DNA of 64,000 bases from NCBI RefSeq assembly GCF_950295315.1, contig NW_026647686.1, positions 1 to 64,000 of the forward strand, in the 5' to 3' direction. Origin of the DNA: Erinaceus europaeus (taxonomy: Eukaryota; Chordata; Mammalia; Eulipotyphla; Erinaceidae). This document shows, piece after piece, positions 32,633 to 42,430 of the stretch (position 1 is its first letter; every line of letters begins with the position of its first letter). A program made the position numbers and the translations under genes. The notes beneath the pieces were generated by a model that was not told the DNA's origin, searched no databases, and saw only the letters and a list, made by a program, of their open reading frames with translations.

Positions 32633-32815
32633 TCGATAGAACAGAGAGAAATTGAGAGAGGAGGGGGAGGTAGAGAGGGAGAAAGAAAAGTAGGCATTTT
32701 CAGACCTGCTTCACTACTTGTGAAGCTTCCTCCCTGCCGGTGGGGAGCCGGACCTCAAACCCAGGTCCTTGTGCATGATAATGTGTGTATTCAATTCAGT
32801 GCGCCACCGTCTAGT
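32490..32815 (-). repeat. ERI-2-like SINE, long-tailed, with (TTTC)n linker
   Basis: The minus-strand head lies at about 32815 ('gggactagacggtggcgcactg'), with 'acctgggtttgaggtcc' and a body to 32636. A TTTC tract fills 32574-32634. The extension complement is at 32490-32545 ('ccagggttatagctgggtctgggtgcttgcagtac'). Confidence 0.9.
32574..32634. repeat. (TTTC)15 microsatellite in SINE linker
   Basis: A tetranucleotide run placed exactly between the body and the 3' extension of the surrounding SINE. Confidence 0.96.
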
Positions 32816-33071
32816 CCCGACCCTAATTATTATTACTATTATTGTCATTAATAGCTATGCTAAAAACAGGAAGCAGCAGCAGCAGAATAAACCGGTATAA
32901 CCAGTACAACTAGACAGAGGAAAATGCATATCTAAGAAACGCTGGCAGAAAAGTCTGCTTTATTTCTTAACACACTAGGACTCCTCACTCTGATTTGGTG
33001 GAAATCCACCCACCCCGGGGTGGAAGGTTCCCGCAGTTCCCAGGAGCCAATGGAAGCAACTGCCGTTCAGT

Positions 33072-33085
33072 CCAGCAGAGGGCGC
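33072..33085 (+). promoter_or_regulatory. Strong CTCF-like motif
   Basis: CCAGCAGAGGGCGC matches the core CTCF consensus CCASYAGRKGGCRS at all 14 positions. It lies in unique sequence between SINEs. CTCF binds such sites to anchor chromatin loops. Occupancy here is an inference. Confidence 0.6.
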
Positions 33086-33337
33086 ACAAGGTAAGAAATC
33101 ACTGGAGGTGTCTGATGGTGCTGACTGGGCTCCTGGCAAGAGCTTCAAGTCAGAGGATGCTGTGATGGACAATTCACAGGGAAATAATAATAATAAAAAA
33201 AATCCCCAGCTTTTCAGGAAGAAACAGACAATCCAAAGCCCTGGATGGAAGTGCCTGCACTGGCTGGTCACCTAGACTGGCCTTTACACACATGAGGACA
33301 TCTGGTGCCAACGTGCTGTCGATGGAATCCAGTTTAG

Positions 33338-33551
33338 TCCAAGGACAGTTTTATTTTAAAAGCTTTACTTATTTATTTTACTTGATAGAACAGAGAGAAA
33401 TTAAGAGGGGAGAAGAGAAAGAGGAAGAGAGAGACCGCTTGTGAAGCTTCCCTACTGCAGGTGGGGACTGAGGGTTGGGGGGGGGACTCTTGAACCCTGA
33501 TCTTTATGCATGGTAGTATGTGTGCCACCACCCAGCCCCACTCCAAGGATA
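33338..33551 (-). repeat. ERI-2-like SINE with 10-bp TSD
   Basis: SINE at 33348-33541 on the minus strand ('ggggctgggtggtggcacacatac', 'gatcagggttcaagag'). TCCAAGGACA (33338-33347) and TCCAAGGATA (33542-33551) flank it. A G-run lies at about 33477-33485. Confidence 0.87.
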
Positions 33552-33587
33552 CTTTGAAGGGGCCTTGATGCCATTTTCATTCTAGAA

Positions 33588-33770
33588 AATGTGGGGTCGG
33601 GTGGTGACACACGTGGTTGAAAGCAGATGTTACAATACTCAAGGATCCTGGTTCGAGCCCCCGGCCCCCACTTTCCCCTGCAGGGGGAAAGTTTTGCGAG
33701 TAGTGAAGCAGTGTTGTAGGTGTCTCTCTCTTTATCTCTCCCTACTCCTTCAATTTCTGGCTGTCTTCAC
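33588..33770 (+). repeat. ERI-2-like SINE, lacking an A tail
   Basis: 'gtggggtcgggtggtgacacacgtggttg', 'cctggttcgagcccccggcccccac', 'ctgcagggggaaag' and a pyrimidine body ending 'ttctggctgtctt'. The usual AATAAATAAA tail is missing. Confidence 0.87.
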
Positions 33771-34367
33771 AGACTTCACAGACACATGCTAGCATACCCT
33801 CCCTACCATGAGGCATTGCCCCCCACACACACACACCCACAGAGTGAGCACAGAGCTGCAGACACAGTGAAGAGTTCACAGGCGAATGATGAATACATCG
33901 TTTTGCCTTTATTGCAGCCTTCTTAGTGTGTGGTGGCCTCAGGGCTGGGTGACCGGTTAGGACTATTTTTTCTGCCTTTGTGGTGGAGGGCTCATTCACT
34001 CATTCACTGTGGGTCTCAGCATCTTCTGCTATCTCTGCAGAAAGCAGTGAATTCAAAGCTATTAATTCTGTGTTGGGAGTCACAGTGTTATCAACCTGGA
34101 ACTCTTTTGAACTCAAAAGTTATTTTGCAAACATACGTTGTTTCCTATAGCAGAAGACAAAACTAAGGGTCAGAATGTTCTGGTGAGTCCACAAGGATGT
34201 CTTGGGAAACCAATAGGCATCTCACAGAGATAAGGATGAAGACCCACCGGGTGGGCACTGAGTTAGGTGCTCTTAGTTACAATGTCTCTTTGAATGTGTC
34301 ACGGAGAACACTGACTCGGAAAAGATTTAGAAATGACATCCAGAACAAGATGAGAAAGCTGTCATAC

Positions 34368-34631
34368 AAAGCTGTGACCTTTTCAGGAGCTGGTTGGTGA
34401 TGCACCTGGTTGAGCGCACACATTACCACACACAAGGGCCCAGGTTCAAGCCCTCAGTTCCCACTTGCAGGGAGAAACCTCACAAATGGTGAAACAGAGC
34501 TGCAGGTGTCTCTTTTTTCCCTCTCCCTCTCTCTCTCTCTCCCTCCCTCTCTCCCCCCTCTATCTCTTAACTACTCTTGGCTCTGTTAAATAAAATTAAT
34601 CAATTAATTAAAAAACAAAGTTGTGACCTTT
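34368..34631 (+). repeat. ERI-2-like SINE with 15-bp TSD
   Basis: SINE at 34383-34616 ('aggagctggttggtgatgcacctggttgagcgc', 'gggcccaggttcaagccc', CT-rich body, 'ggctctgttaaataaaattaatc'). Direct repeats AAAGCTGTGACCTTT (34368-34382) and AAAGTTGTGACCTTT (34617-34631). Confidence 0.92.
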
Positions 34632-36757
34632 CTATGATGACATTTATTTTTGCTGACCAACTGCCGAGAATGGGCAAAGGGGTATCCGTTTCTTACTGGG
34701 ATAGTAACGTGACAATAGTAACTCTGCTGTGAATAGAGCAAGCTGTCCGCCAGGAATCAGTGGGCTTGCATTTCAGAGCCTGGCTGGTTTCTGGAGCTGG
34801 GTTAGCACCTCTGCATATCTGTAAGGGAACTCTGGCACTTGTCACAGCAGCAGCGGCCATGAAAATCTGCTTTTAGAGAATACGCGGAATTGGAGCTAGG
34901 CAGCCAGGTGTCTCTGTGCTTCCTGGCATCAGAGTATAGATGTTCTTTCTTTGCCAGGGCAGGTGAACCTCTCATCTGCAATAAATTAGGTTGAGTCCTT
35001 CCAGAATTTCTTGCACTGCGGACTGGTCTCTCTTTCTCTCTTTTTTTTTTTCCCCCAAGGGAACATGCTTTTTTTCTGTGCAGAAAAATGGAAGCAGCAG
35101 CTAGAAACTTCAATCAGCGCTTTCAGATTCCAAAACTATGACACTGTCCCAGTGGTGTCATTAAAACTAACTAACCATATTAAACGAATATTAAAATATG
35201 GGCTTCTTTGCATAATGTAATGAGCAAAACCACTTTTAAGTTTCTCCCTGCACTTTGAGGTGAGCCGCCGTTTACATTCCCCAAACTTTGAAGTCCGGAA
35301 CAAAATGTACAGGTAGAGGGTCCTAGATCAAATAATAATCAACTTCAAAAAGCATTTTGGCTGCTGGATGTCCCAGGGCTAATTTTCTCTAGACATTTTA
35401 AATGTAAATGTCTCAACTCATTTAAAAATGGTAAATTGGTCTAGGTTCAATCAAAAAAGCACCCAGACGCAAAACTGAGAGACGAGGCTAATTGTCATTT
35501 GTTTGTCAAATGAATTCCATTTGGAAAGCAATGAAACCTCCGAGCTAATTCTTTTAAGGTGAGCTGGTAGTTGTATTATCAGTTAAATGCAGTAAAATGC
35601 ATAATCACAGGACGATAATGAAAACTGCACCTGAGTTGGTATGGGGGGCACCGCCCGCCACAGGGCCCAGAGGATGAAACTTAAGTACGTAATGCTGCCT
35701 CGGTCACAATGGCACCAAGTCTGGTCTTTAGCCTCACAGACACTTTCTTTGCATTTTAAAAAACTTTATCAAAGCACTGTGGCAACATAGAAAATGTCAA
35801 AGTGAAATGCACTGTAGGCAAATTGAGATTTCATTAAGTTTAAATTTATTGCTTTTGACTGATGTATTACCATGCTTGTTAAGAACCAGTAATTTGGAAT
35901 ATCTGTCTGCCTGGGTTTGTCTCCTTGCCTATTACTTTGTATAGACTTTGAAAGACCACTATCATTCAGAGCGAGCGTGGGTTGTTTCTCGGAAGTGTTT
36001 TGAAGATGGGAAGGCAGCTGGTCCTACTCTCTGATAAACTTCCACACACTTCCTGAAGGTCCCACCACTCAGATATGGGGCTTTAGTGAGTTTAGCCAAA
36101 TGCTCTGGTATGTGCCAGGCTGTTTCTTTCTCATAATCTTAAAGTCGGCAGAGATGAGTGATCAAAGGTGGTGGTGGGGGCGGGGGAGGAGATTCCAAGT
36201 TCATTCAATAGAGAAACAGAACTACAATGGTTTGGGGCCATTAGGTGTGAACCCGTTCAGGGGTTATGGCTCAGATGTCACAGTTTAGATGCTGCAGCAA
36301 ACTTTTATTCTGGGCTTTGGGACTTCAGTCCTAAAGAAGCAACTCAGAGGGAGACTATGTATATATAACCTCTGGAGGGGGGTGCAGGCAGTGGGCGAGG
36401 GCTGACACTTCTCTTGTTTGGGGCTCAAATGTAGAAACCACTCTTAGCTCACCAAAGCAGGCTGTGCACTGGATTGGCTGTGGGCCCCAGTCTGGGCCTC
36501 TAGTTGGAGCACACCTCACTATTTAATGCTCTCTACTGGACACAGTACTCTGCAGATTCACGTTTGGACTGTTTATTGTGTAGACATAGCTCTGCCCACA
36601 GGAGGGATACATTCTCCGTGAGGACAGAGGTCATGTTAGAATAACTTGCCACCACACTGCTGGTTGCAGGAAACTTCAATGCCACAGGAGGAAGCTTCAC
36701 TAGCAGTGAAGCAACAATAACCCTACCCTGCAGGCTATAGAAAAAAATTTTCTTCTT
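34632..36757. other. Long repeat-poor AT-rich block, candidate conserved non-coding region
   Basis: This is the longest stretch in the window without a recognised transposon. Positions about 35120-35900 hold many TAATTG, GCTAATT, TTTGCATAAT, ATGCATAATCA and TTGTCAAAT-like cores resembling homeodomain, POU and TALE sites. Transposon exclusion and this texture suggest enhancer-type constraint. No alignment was available, so conservation is inferred only. Confidence 0.4.
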
Positions 36758-36978
36758 CTTTTTTAAGTATTATTTATTTGATTATTTATTGAAGAGAGAC
36801 ACAGAAAAATTGAAAGGGGAAGGTAAGATAGAAAGGGAGAGAGGCAGAGAAACACCTGCAGCCCTGCTTCACTGCTTGTGAAGCTTTCACCCTACAGGTG
36901 GGGACTGGGGGCCTTGAACCTGGGTCCTTGAAGATAGTAACCTGTGTGTTTAATCAGATGTACCACCACCCAGCTCCA
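36758..36978 (-). repeat. ERI-2-like SINE
   Basis: The minus-strand head 'ggagctgggtggtggtacatctg', 'acccaggttcaaggccccc', 'cccacctgtagggtgaaagcttcacaagcagtgaagc', pyrimidine body and A-rich tail at about 36758-36785. Confidence 0.9.
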
Positions 36979-37339
36979 AAAAAAATTATATGTAAATTGA
37001 AGTTTGTCTGACTTAAGCATTGAATGACATATTGAACTAGTCAAACATGCTTTATGACATAGAGTGAAAATGTCTGTGACTTCATATCAGGTGGAATAAA
37101 ATAAGATAAACATTTTTTTAACCTGCTCAATTTGGCCAACCTACACTTCTGAGGGCACAAAAGAAAATTTTATAGACAGAATTATTTAATATAAATCTGA
37201 TAATTACAAATTATAATAATATAAACTATAATAACTATAAACTATATAATATAAATTATAATAAATACAAATGATAAAATGTAAAAACCCAATCCTGTTG
37301 ATTAAGACAAAGACAAGCAGACATAACTTCACTTGCCCC

Positions 37340-38035
37340 CAGAGCAATGCTTCTCAAAACATGATTCCCAGGGCAGGAGTATCAGCACCACCTGGGAACA
37401 AAATTAGTAAAGTCATAAGTCCCTTGGAATATACCTAAAATGGAGTTCCTAGCTTTTTTTGAAATGGAGACCCTGAATCTCATCACCCTCAGGTTCCTGA
37501 TTATTAAACAATTTGTTCTGCTTTATATCTTAAGGATTTTGTCAGACACAAAGTTGCAGATGCTCTCAAGATGCCAACCTGACTTCCCTAGACAGATAAC
37601 CTCACTAGTGTGTCCTGTAACCCCACGTCTCTAGAGTCCTGCCCCACTAGGAAAAGATAGAAACAGGCTGGGAGTATGGATCGACCTGCCAATGCCCAGG
37701 TCCAGCAATTACAGAAGCCAGACCTTCCACCTTCTGCACCCCATAGTGATCCTGAGTCCATGCTCCCAGAGGGATAAAGAATAGGAGAGCTATCAAGGGA
37801 GGGGGTGGGATACGGAACTCAGGTGGTAGGAATTATGGACTTGTATCCCTCTTATCCTACAGTTGTCAATTATTATTAAATCAGCAAAAAAAAAAATTAG
37901 AAAAAAAAAAGAAATGCAAATTCTAGAACCCCACCATGAACCCTACTAAACAGCAGTACCAGAGAGGAGATCCACATTGGGTTTCAACAAGCTCCTCTGT
38001 TTCTGGCATCCATGAAGGCCTGGGAGCCTCTGATC
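37340..38035. mobile_element. MER5-like DNA transposon remnant split by LINE-A
   Basis: The left part (37340-37399: 'gcaatgcttctcaaaacatgattccc...accacctgggaac') and right part (about 37911-38035: 'gaaatgcaaattctagaaccccaccatgaaccctactaaa...ttgggtttcaacaagctcc') match the order of the ancient hAT-group MER5 elements. The insertion of LINE-A between them is clear. Confidence 0.7.
37400..37900 (+). mobile_element. LINE-A 3' end inside MER5-like element
   Basis: Insert 37408-37892: 'taaagtcataagtcccttggaatatacctaaaatgg', 'ctgggagtatggatcgacctgccaatgcccagg', 'gggataaagaataggag' and an A-rich tail. Probable target repeat AAAATTAG lies at 37400-37407 and 37893-37900. It interrupts an older DNA transposon, so it is younger than it. 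Confidence 0.85.
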
Positions 38036-39022
38036 TAGTTAGAACCTTTATTACCTACCAGGGTGATAGGGGCCAGTTTTGAACCTGTGCCTCCACATGG
38101 CCAAGTAGCACATGATTAGAGTAAGCCATTTCACAGTGCTGTCTATTACAAATAGGAAAACCTGTCTGATTCCTGGAGACTGTCTTATAAGGGCAAGTTC
38201 TAGATTCAAGAAGCTTTGGGAGTTATTATAGCTCTTGCTTTTAAGAAAAAATCTTCATTTTGATCTATTTCTTCCTTCCCATGATATCTCCTGGGAACTG
38301 TCCCAGACTGAGAGCTCCGTGAGAGAAAAGTAATGTTCCACCCGGCAGGCTGCAGCGACTTTGCTACAGGGCTATTAAACACTTGCCTTGAACATATTTG
38401 CCAAAGATCATACTTATTAACTTAATTCTGTTGGACTTGTCAGAGCCAACATGCAAATTCATGTATGCCAGTACACTCCTTTATAGAAACGTGTTTCCAA
38501 GGCAGCAGCAGCCATGACAGAACCCTCCTCTAAGTTCTATACCCTCTGCCCTGCCTGCCGGACCCCACTAAGGTGGTTTTATTTCAGGATTTTAAAACTC
38601 TACTTAGAGGGAGGGATTATTCAAATTCAAACCTGAACAGAGAACCCCGTGCAGAGTGGGATGGTGTCTGCTAGGGTTGCTGCTAACACTGTCATGGAGG
38701 GGAGGGAAAGGGACACACACTGGCATCCGTGAAGTGGACCGTTTTCAGGTTCTCTCCCAGACCATTACCAAATAAGGGAAGGCTCATGGGTCATGTTGAT
38801 TTCAACCAGGGGAAATAAAGCAGAAAAAGAGATCAAGGCTTCAAACCACTAGCAGTGACAAGTGGCTTCTGTGTAAATGAATTTGAAAGAGGGTGGTGGG
38901 CACCTCAACCTTTATCAGCATCACGACACTTTGCAAGAAGAAACTTGTGCTGGAGAGCAAGTTGGACACAGTGAGATATGAAAGAGGAAAACAGCCCTGA
39001 ATGACTTTCCACGGTCCCTGAC

Positions 39023-39023
<1 letters not shown>
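38036..39023. other. Unique sequence
   Basis: No repeat recognised. No exon-like structure. Confidence 0.4.

Positions 39024-39094
<71 letters not shown>
39024..39094. repeat. (CA)35 microsatellite
   Basis: 71-bp uninterrupted CA run, the longest pure dinucleotide run in the window, directly next to a SINE target site. Confidence 0.98.
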
Positions 39095-39095
<1 letters not shown>

Positions 39096-39099
39096 GTTC

Positions 39100-39385
39100 A
39101 AGACTTGAGGTCCCAGCTGGGTGTTGGTGCCAGGACTGGGGTTCGAGCCACCTGCTCCCTACCTGCAGGGACTAAGTCTGCAGGTGTCTATCTCTCTCTC
39201 CCTCACTCTATCTTCACATCCTCTCTTAATTTCTTTCTGTCCTATCTAATAAAAATTAGAAATAAAGTAACAAAAAAAAAAAAAGAGGGGAGGAAGTGGG
39301 AATGGTCATGGGTAGTGGGTGGATTCATAGTGCAGGCACCAAGTCCCAGCAATAACTCTGGTGGCAACTAAAAGACTTCAGGTCC
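39100..39385 (+). repeat. ERI-2-like SINE, long-tailed, 14-bp TSD
   Basis: SINE at 39114-39371: head truncated ('agctgggtgttggtgcc'), 'gactggggttcgagccacctgctccctacctgcaggg', body, A-rich linker and extension 'ggtggattcatagtgcaggcaccaagtcccagcaataactctggtggcaa'. AAGACTTGAGGTCC (39100-39113) and AAGACTTCAGGTCC (39372-39385) flank it. Confidence 0.92.
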
Positions 39386-40534
39386 TTTATGATCTGAAAT
39401 CAACAGAAACACAGACCCACACTTGGCTGGGATCTCAAAGTCAGACAGCTGTGAGTCAACAGGACAGTATCTCTGGGTCCCTAAGAAATGACGCCTATGG
39501 GACAAAGACACTGGAACTATTTGCATAGCTGCCTCGGCAGTGCGAAATCGCTTCTTGTTGGAGACAGACATTTGGACCCAGATAAAGCCCACAAAGAATG
39601 CCTCTTTTTGACTCCAGAGATTAATGTAGATGTGAACACATTAGTTCTGTTTTAGGGCAACTCTTCTCTCTTACAGATCACTGGGACTGGGACGCTCGGG
39701 TTACCTAATAATGGGTTGCTTTAGTTCTGCCATCATCACTTATCAGGGACATTAGTTGAAAACCTAGCAATTTTGAACTTAGCGTGATGGAGCTCTTCAG
39801 AGATTGAATTACTCAACTTTTTTTGTTGGTGAGTGTCTCTGTGAAATTTCCTGAAAAGGATAGTCCTCCTTCTTTGTGTGAACATGAAGCCAAGTCACAT
39901 ACTTTATTGGTATTTCTAGACATACAAATGATAGTGCTAATGTACTCTAATGTCTGTCTGCTTGACAGGGGAGGCTGTGGGCTGTGTTTGGGGCTTTTGT
40001 TTTTCTTAAGATAATGTGGAGAACTGTAGTCTCTTTGTGAGCTTAATCGGACTAGGTGGTGTTTTTTCTTTCTTTCTTTTTTTTTTTTTTTCTGATTGTT
40101 TTTCCCAAAGCCTTATTTCAGAAGAAGGCTGACACCAGAAGTCTCTTTCAAAAGAACAGTTCTGAGTTTGCCCCTGATATGGGGATAGGCTCCACTATGT
40201 CTTTGCACCAAACACCTCTGCCCCCTTGTCTGTTTATTCCCTTAACAGCAGAGGCAGAAAAGGGGAAAGCACATGGAATCTTTAACAAAGGCAACAATTT
40301 TTAACACTCTGTCCTAGAAACTGCTTCCACTTGGGAGTGAGAGTCTTAATCTCCAAGCCATGATGATTTGGTGTCTTCAAAGTAATTTCCCAGACATTCT
40401 GCCTGTCTGCCTGGTAGGGCTCAAAGTTCTCTACTCATGACAGGCTTTAAAAGCATCCAGGCAGGAACCAACTTTGTAGTTTTGAGCATGAGTGATCAAT
40501 GTTGATGCTAGGTAACTGAGCAGAGTTAAGAGAT
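39386..40534. other. Unique sequence
   Basis: No repeat recognised apart from a T-rich run at about 40065-40091. Confidence 0.4.
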
Positions 40535-40705
40535 TGGTCTGGGGAGACAGCATAATGGTGATGCAAAATGCTTTCATGCCTGATGCTATGAAGCCCCAGG
40601 TTTAATCCTCAGCACTCCCATAAGCCAGAGCTGAGCAGCGCTCTGGCCCTTCTCTCTGTTTCCCCGTCTCATTAAAATAAAAATAAGTAAAATATTTAAA
40701 AGAGA
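40535..40705 (+). repeat. S3-type SINE
   Basis: 'tggtctggggagacagcataatggtgatgcaaaatgctttcatgcctgatgc', 'cccaggtttaatcctcagc', 'taagccagagctgagcagcgctctggc' and an A-rich tail. Confidence 0.87.
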
Positions 40706-40891
40706 GTTAATTCACCTGCCCTCTCTTTACAGAGTTTTCATACATCTTCTGCCCATCAGTGATAAATTATAAGTCAACTTTTGCCAAAGACAAATGTGGG
40801 AGTGGAAGATGCTAGCCAAAATAGTTTTTATATCTCAACTTTCTCTTTCATACAAGGATAATAGTTGGTGATCCACAAGTATTGGTAAGAT

Positions 40892-40919
40892 GAGAGGAGA
40901 GAGACACACAGAGAGAGAG

Positions 40920-40953
<34 letters not shown>
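40892..40953. repeat. GA-rich microsatellite
   Basis: GA dinucleotide tract with CA interruptions. No flanking SINE head is obvious. Confidence 0.93.
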
Positions 40954-40955
<2 letters not shown>

Positions 40956-41140
40956 TTAACCAAAGTATCCAATGTACATCTAAGTCTTTGTGTGTCCTAG
41001 TCTTCCCCAACAAAGCTCAGGTTTTTGGTGACCTTTGTTAAGATACCTTTGTTGCTATAAGTGTATTCTTGGCCTGGACAGTCCTGGGGGCTTGGTGACA
41101 GACCAATTTAAAGAAATGAATTTACTGAGAAGTTTGTAAA

Positions 41141-41632
41141 AAATATAAACATCATCCCATCTGCTATATTCTTGCCTTTAGATTTCTGATTATTTAAAAA
41201 TTTGTTTTGCTTTATATCTTAATGCTTTTCAACCACCAAGTTGCAGATGCTACCGTGACAACAACCTAACTTCTCTAGGCAGACAACCACACCAATGTGT
41301 CCTAGAATACCACATTCCCAGAGCCCTGCCCCTCTAGGAAAGAGTGAGACAGGCTGGGAGTATAGATTGACTTGTTAATGCCCATGTTCAGCAGGAAGCA
41401 ATTACAGAAGCCAGTCCTTCAATCTTCTGCATCCCATAATGATCCTGGGTCTATGCTAACAGAAGGATAAAGAATAGGAAAGCTTCTAATGGAGAAAATG
41501 GGATACAAAGTTCTGGTGGTGGGAACTGTGTGGAATTGTACCCCTCTTATCCTATCGTCTTGTCAATATTTCCATTTTACAAATAAATTAAAAAATAGAT
41601 AAATAAAATATTAAAAAAGAAATATAAACATC
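41141..41632 (+). mobile_element. LINE-A 3' end with 13-bp target duplication
   Basis: Insert 41154-41619 runs from 'tgctatattcttgcctttag' to 'cttatcctatcgtcttgtcaatatttccattttac' plus an A-rich tail. Perfect AAATATAAACATC lies at 41141-41153 and 41620-41632. Confidence 0.94.
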
Positions 41633-41686
41633 AGGGAAGATGAATGAGTTACCTTTATTTTGTTATCTTTTCTTTCTTTTTTTTTT

Positions 41687-42053
41687 GCCACCAGAGTTAT
41701 CACTACATGATGGATCTACCTACCACTCATGGAGGCCCTTCTTCTCCCTCACCATCCTTCTCCTCCTCTTCCTCCTCCTTCTCCTCTTCCTCCTCCTCCG
41801 CCTCCTCCTTCATCTTCTTCTTCTTCTCCTCCTCCTTCTCCTTCTCCTCCTTCTCCTCCTTTCTTTTTTATTTGGCAAGACTGAGAGAAACCAAAAGTTG
41901 ATGGGGAGCCAGGGAGGAAGAAAGAGAGACAACTGCAGCCTTTCTTCACTGCTTGTAAAGTCTCTCTCCCTGCAGATGGAGACTAGAGGCTTGAACCCAG
42001 GTTTTTACACATAGTAACAAGTGCTCTACTAGGTGTGCCACTGCCTAGCTCTT
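41687..42053 (-). repeat. ERI-2-like SINE, long-tailed, with trinucleotide linker
   Basis: The minus-strand head lies near 42050 ('gagctaggcagtggcacacctagtagagc'), with 'acctgggttcaagcctctagtc'. The extension complement is at 41687-41735 ('ccaccagagttatcactacatgatggatctac'). A TCC/TTC tract lies at 41741-41863. Confidence 0.87.
41741..41863. repeat. (TCC/TTC)n trinucleotide tract
   Basis: About 120 bp of CTC, TCC and TTC units in the linker of the SINE. The collagen-free, serine-rich and leucine-rich open frames here are artefacts of the tract. Confidence 0.95.
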
Positions 42054-42251
42054 GAGTAAGTTACTTTCTTTTAAAAGTATTTATTTATTTAGATTGGAGA
42101 GAGAGAGAGAGAGAGAGAGAGACCAGAGCACTGCTCAGCTCTGGCTTATGGTAGTGCTGGGGATTGAACCTGGAGGACCTTAGAACCTTGGGAATGGAAG
42201 TCTTTTGCAGAACTATTATGTTGTCTTCTCAGATAGAGTAAATTACTTTCT
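42054..42251 (-). repeat. S3-type SINE with duplicated target
   Basis: SINE at 42070-42235 (minus head 'tgagaagacaacataatagttctgc', 'ccaggttcaatccccagc', 'aagccagagctgagcagtgctctgg', then GA tract and A-rich tail). GAGTAAGTTACTTTCT (42054-42069) and GAGTAAATTACTTTCT (42236-42251) flank it. Confidence 0.9.
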
Positions 42252-42430
42252 TTCCTTTTTAAAAAGAATGTATTTATTTATTCATGAGAAAGACAGGCAG
42301 AGAGAGACAGAATTAGACATCACTCTGGTACATGTGCTGCCAGGGACAGAACTTGGGACCTGATAGTTGAGGATCCAGTGCTTTCTTTATTCGCTGCACC
42401 ACCTCCCGGACCATGAGTAAGTTACTTTCT
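42236..42430 (-). repeat. S4-type SINE at the same target
   Basis: SINE at 42252-42414 (minus head 'ggtccgggaggtggtgcagcg', 'cccaagttctgtccctggcagcacatgtacc', A-rich tail). GAGTAAATTACTTTCT (42236-42251) and GAGTAAGTTACTTTCT (42415-42430) flank it. The shared middle copy shows the two SINEs used one target. Confidence 0.88.

Noticed and set aside
39024..39094. CRISPR-like or other spaced array
   Set aside because: It is a pure CA dinucleotide run. No spaced unique segments exist anywhere in the window.
41640..42014. 124-codon leucine-rich frame
   Set aside because: It lies in a SINE with a TCC/TTC linker, with no independent coding evidence.
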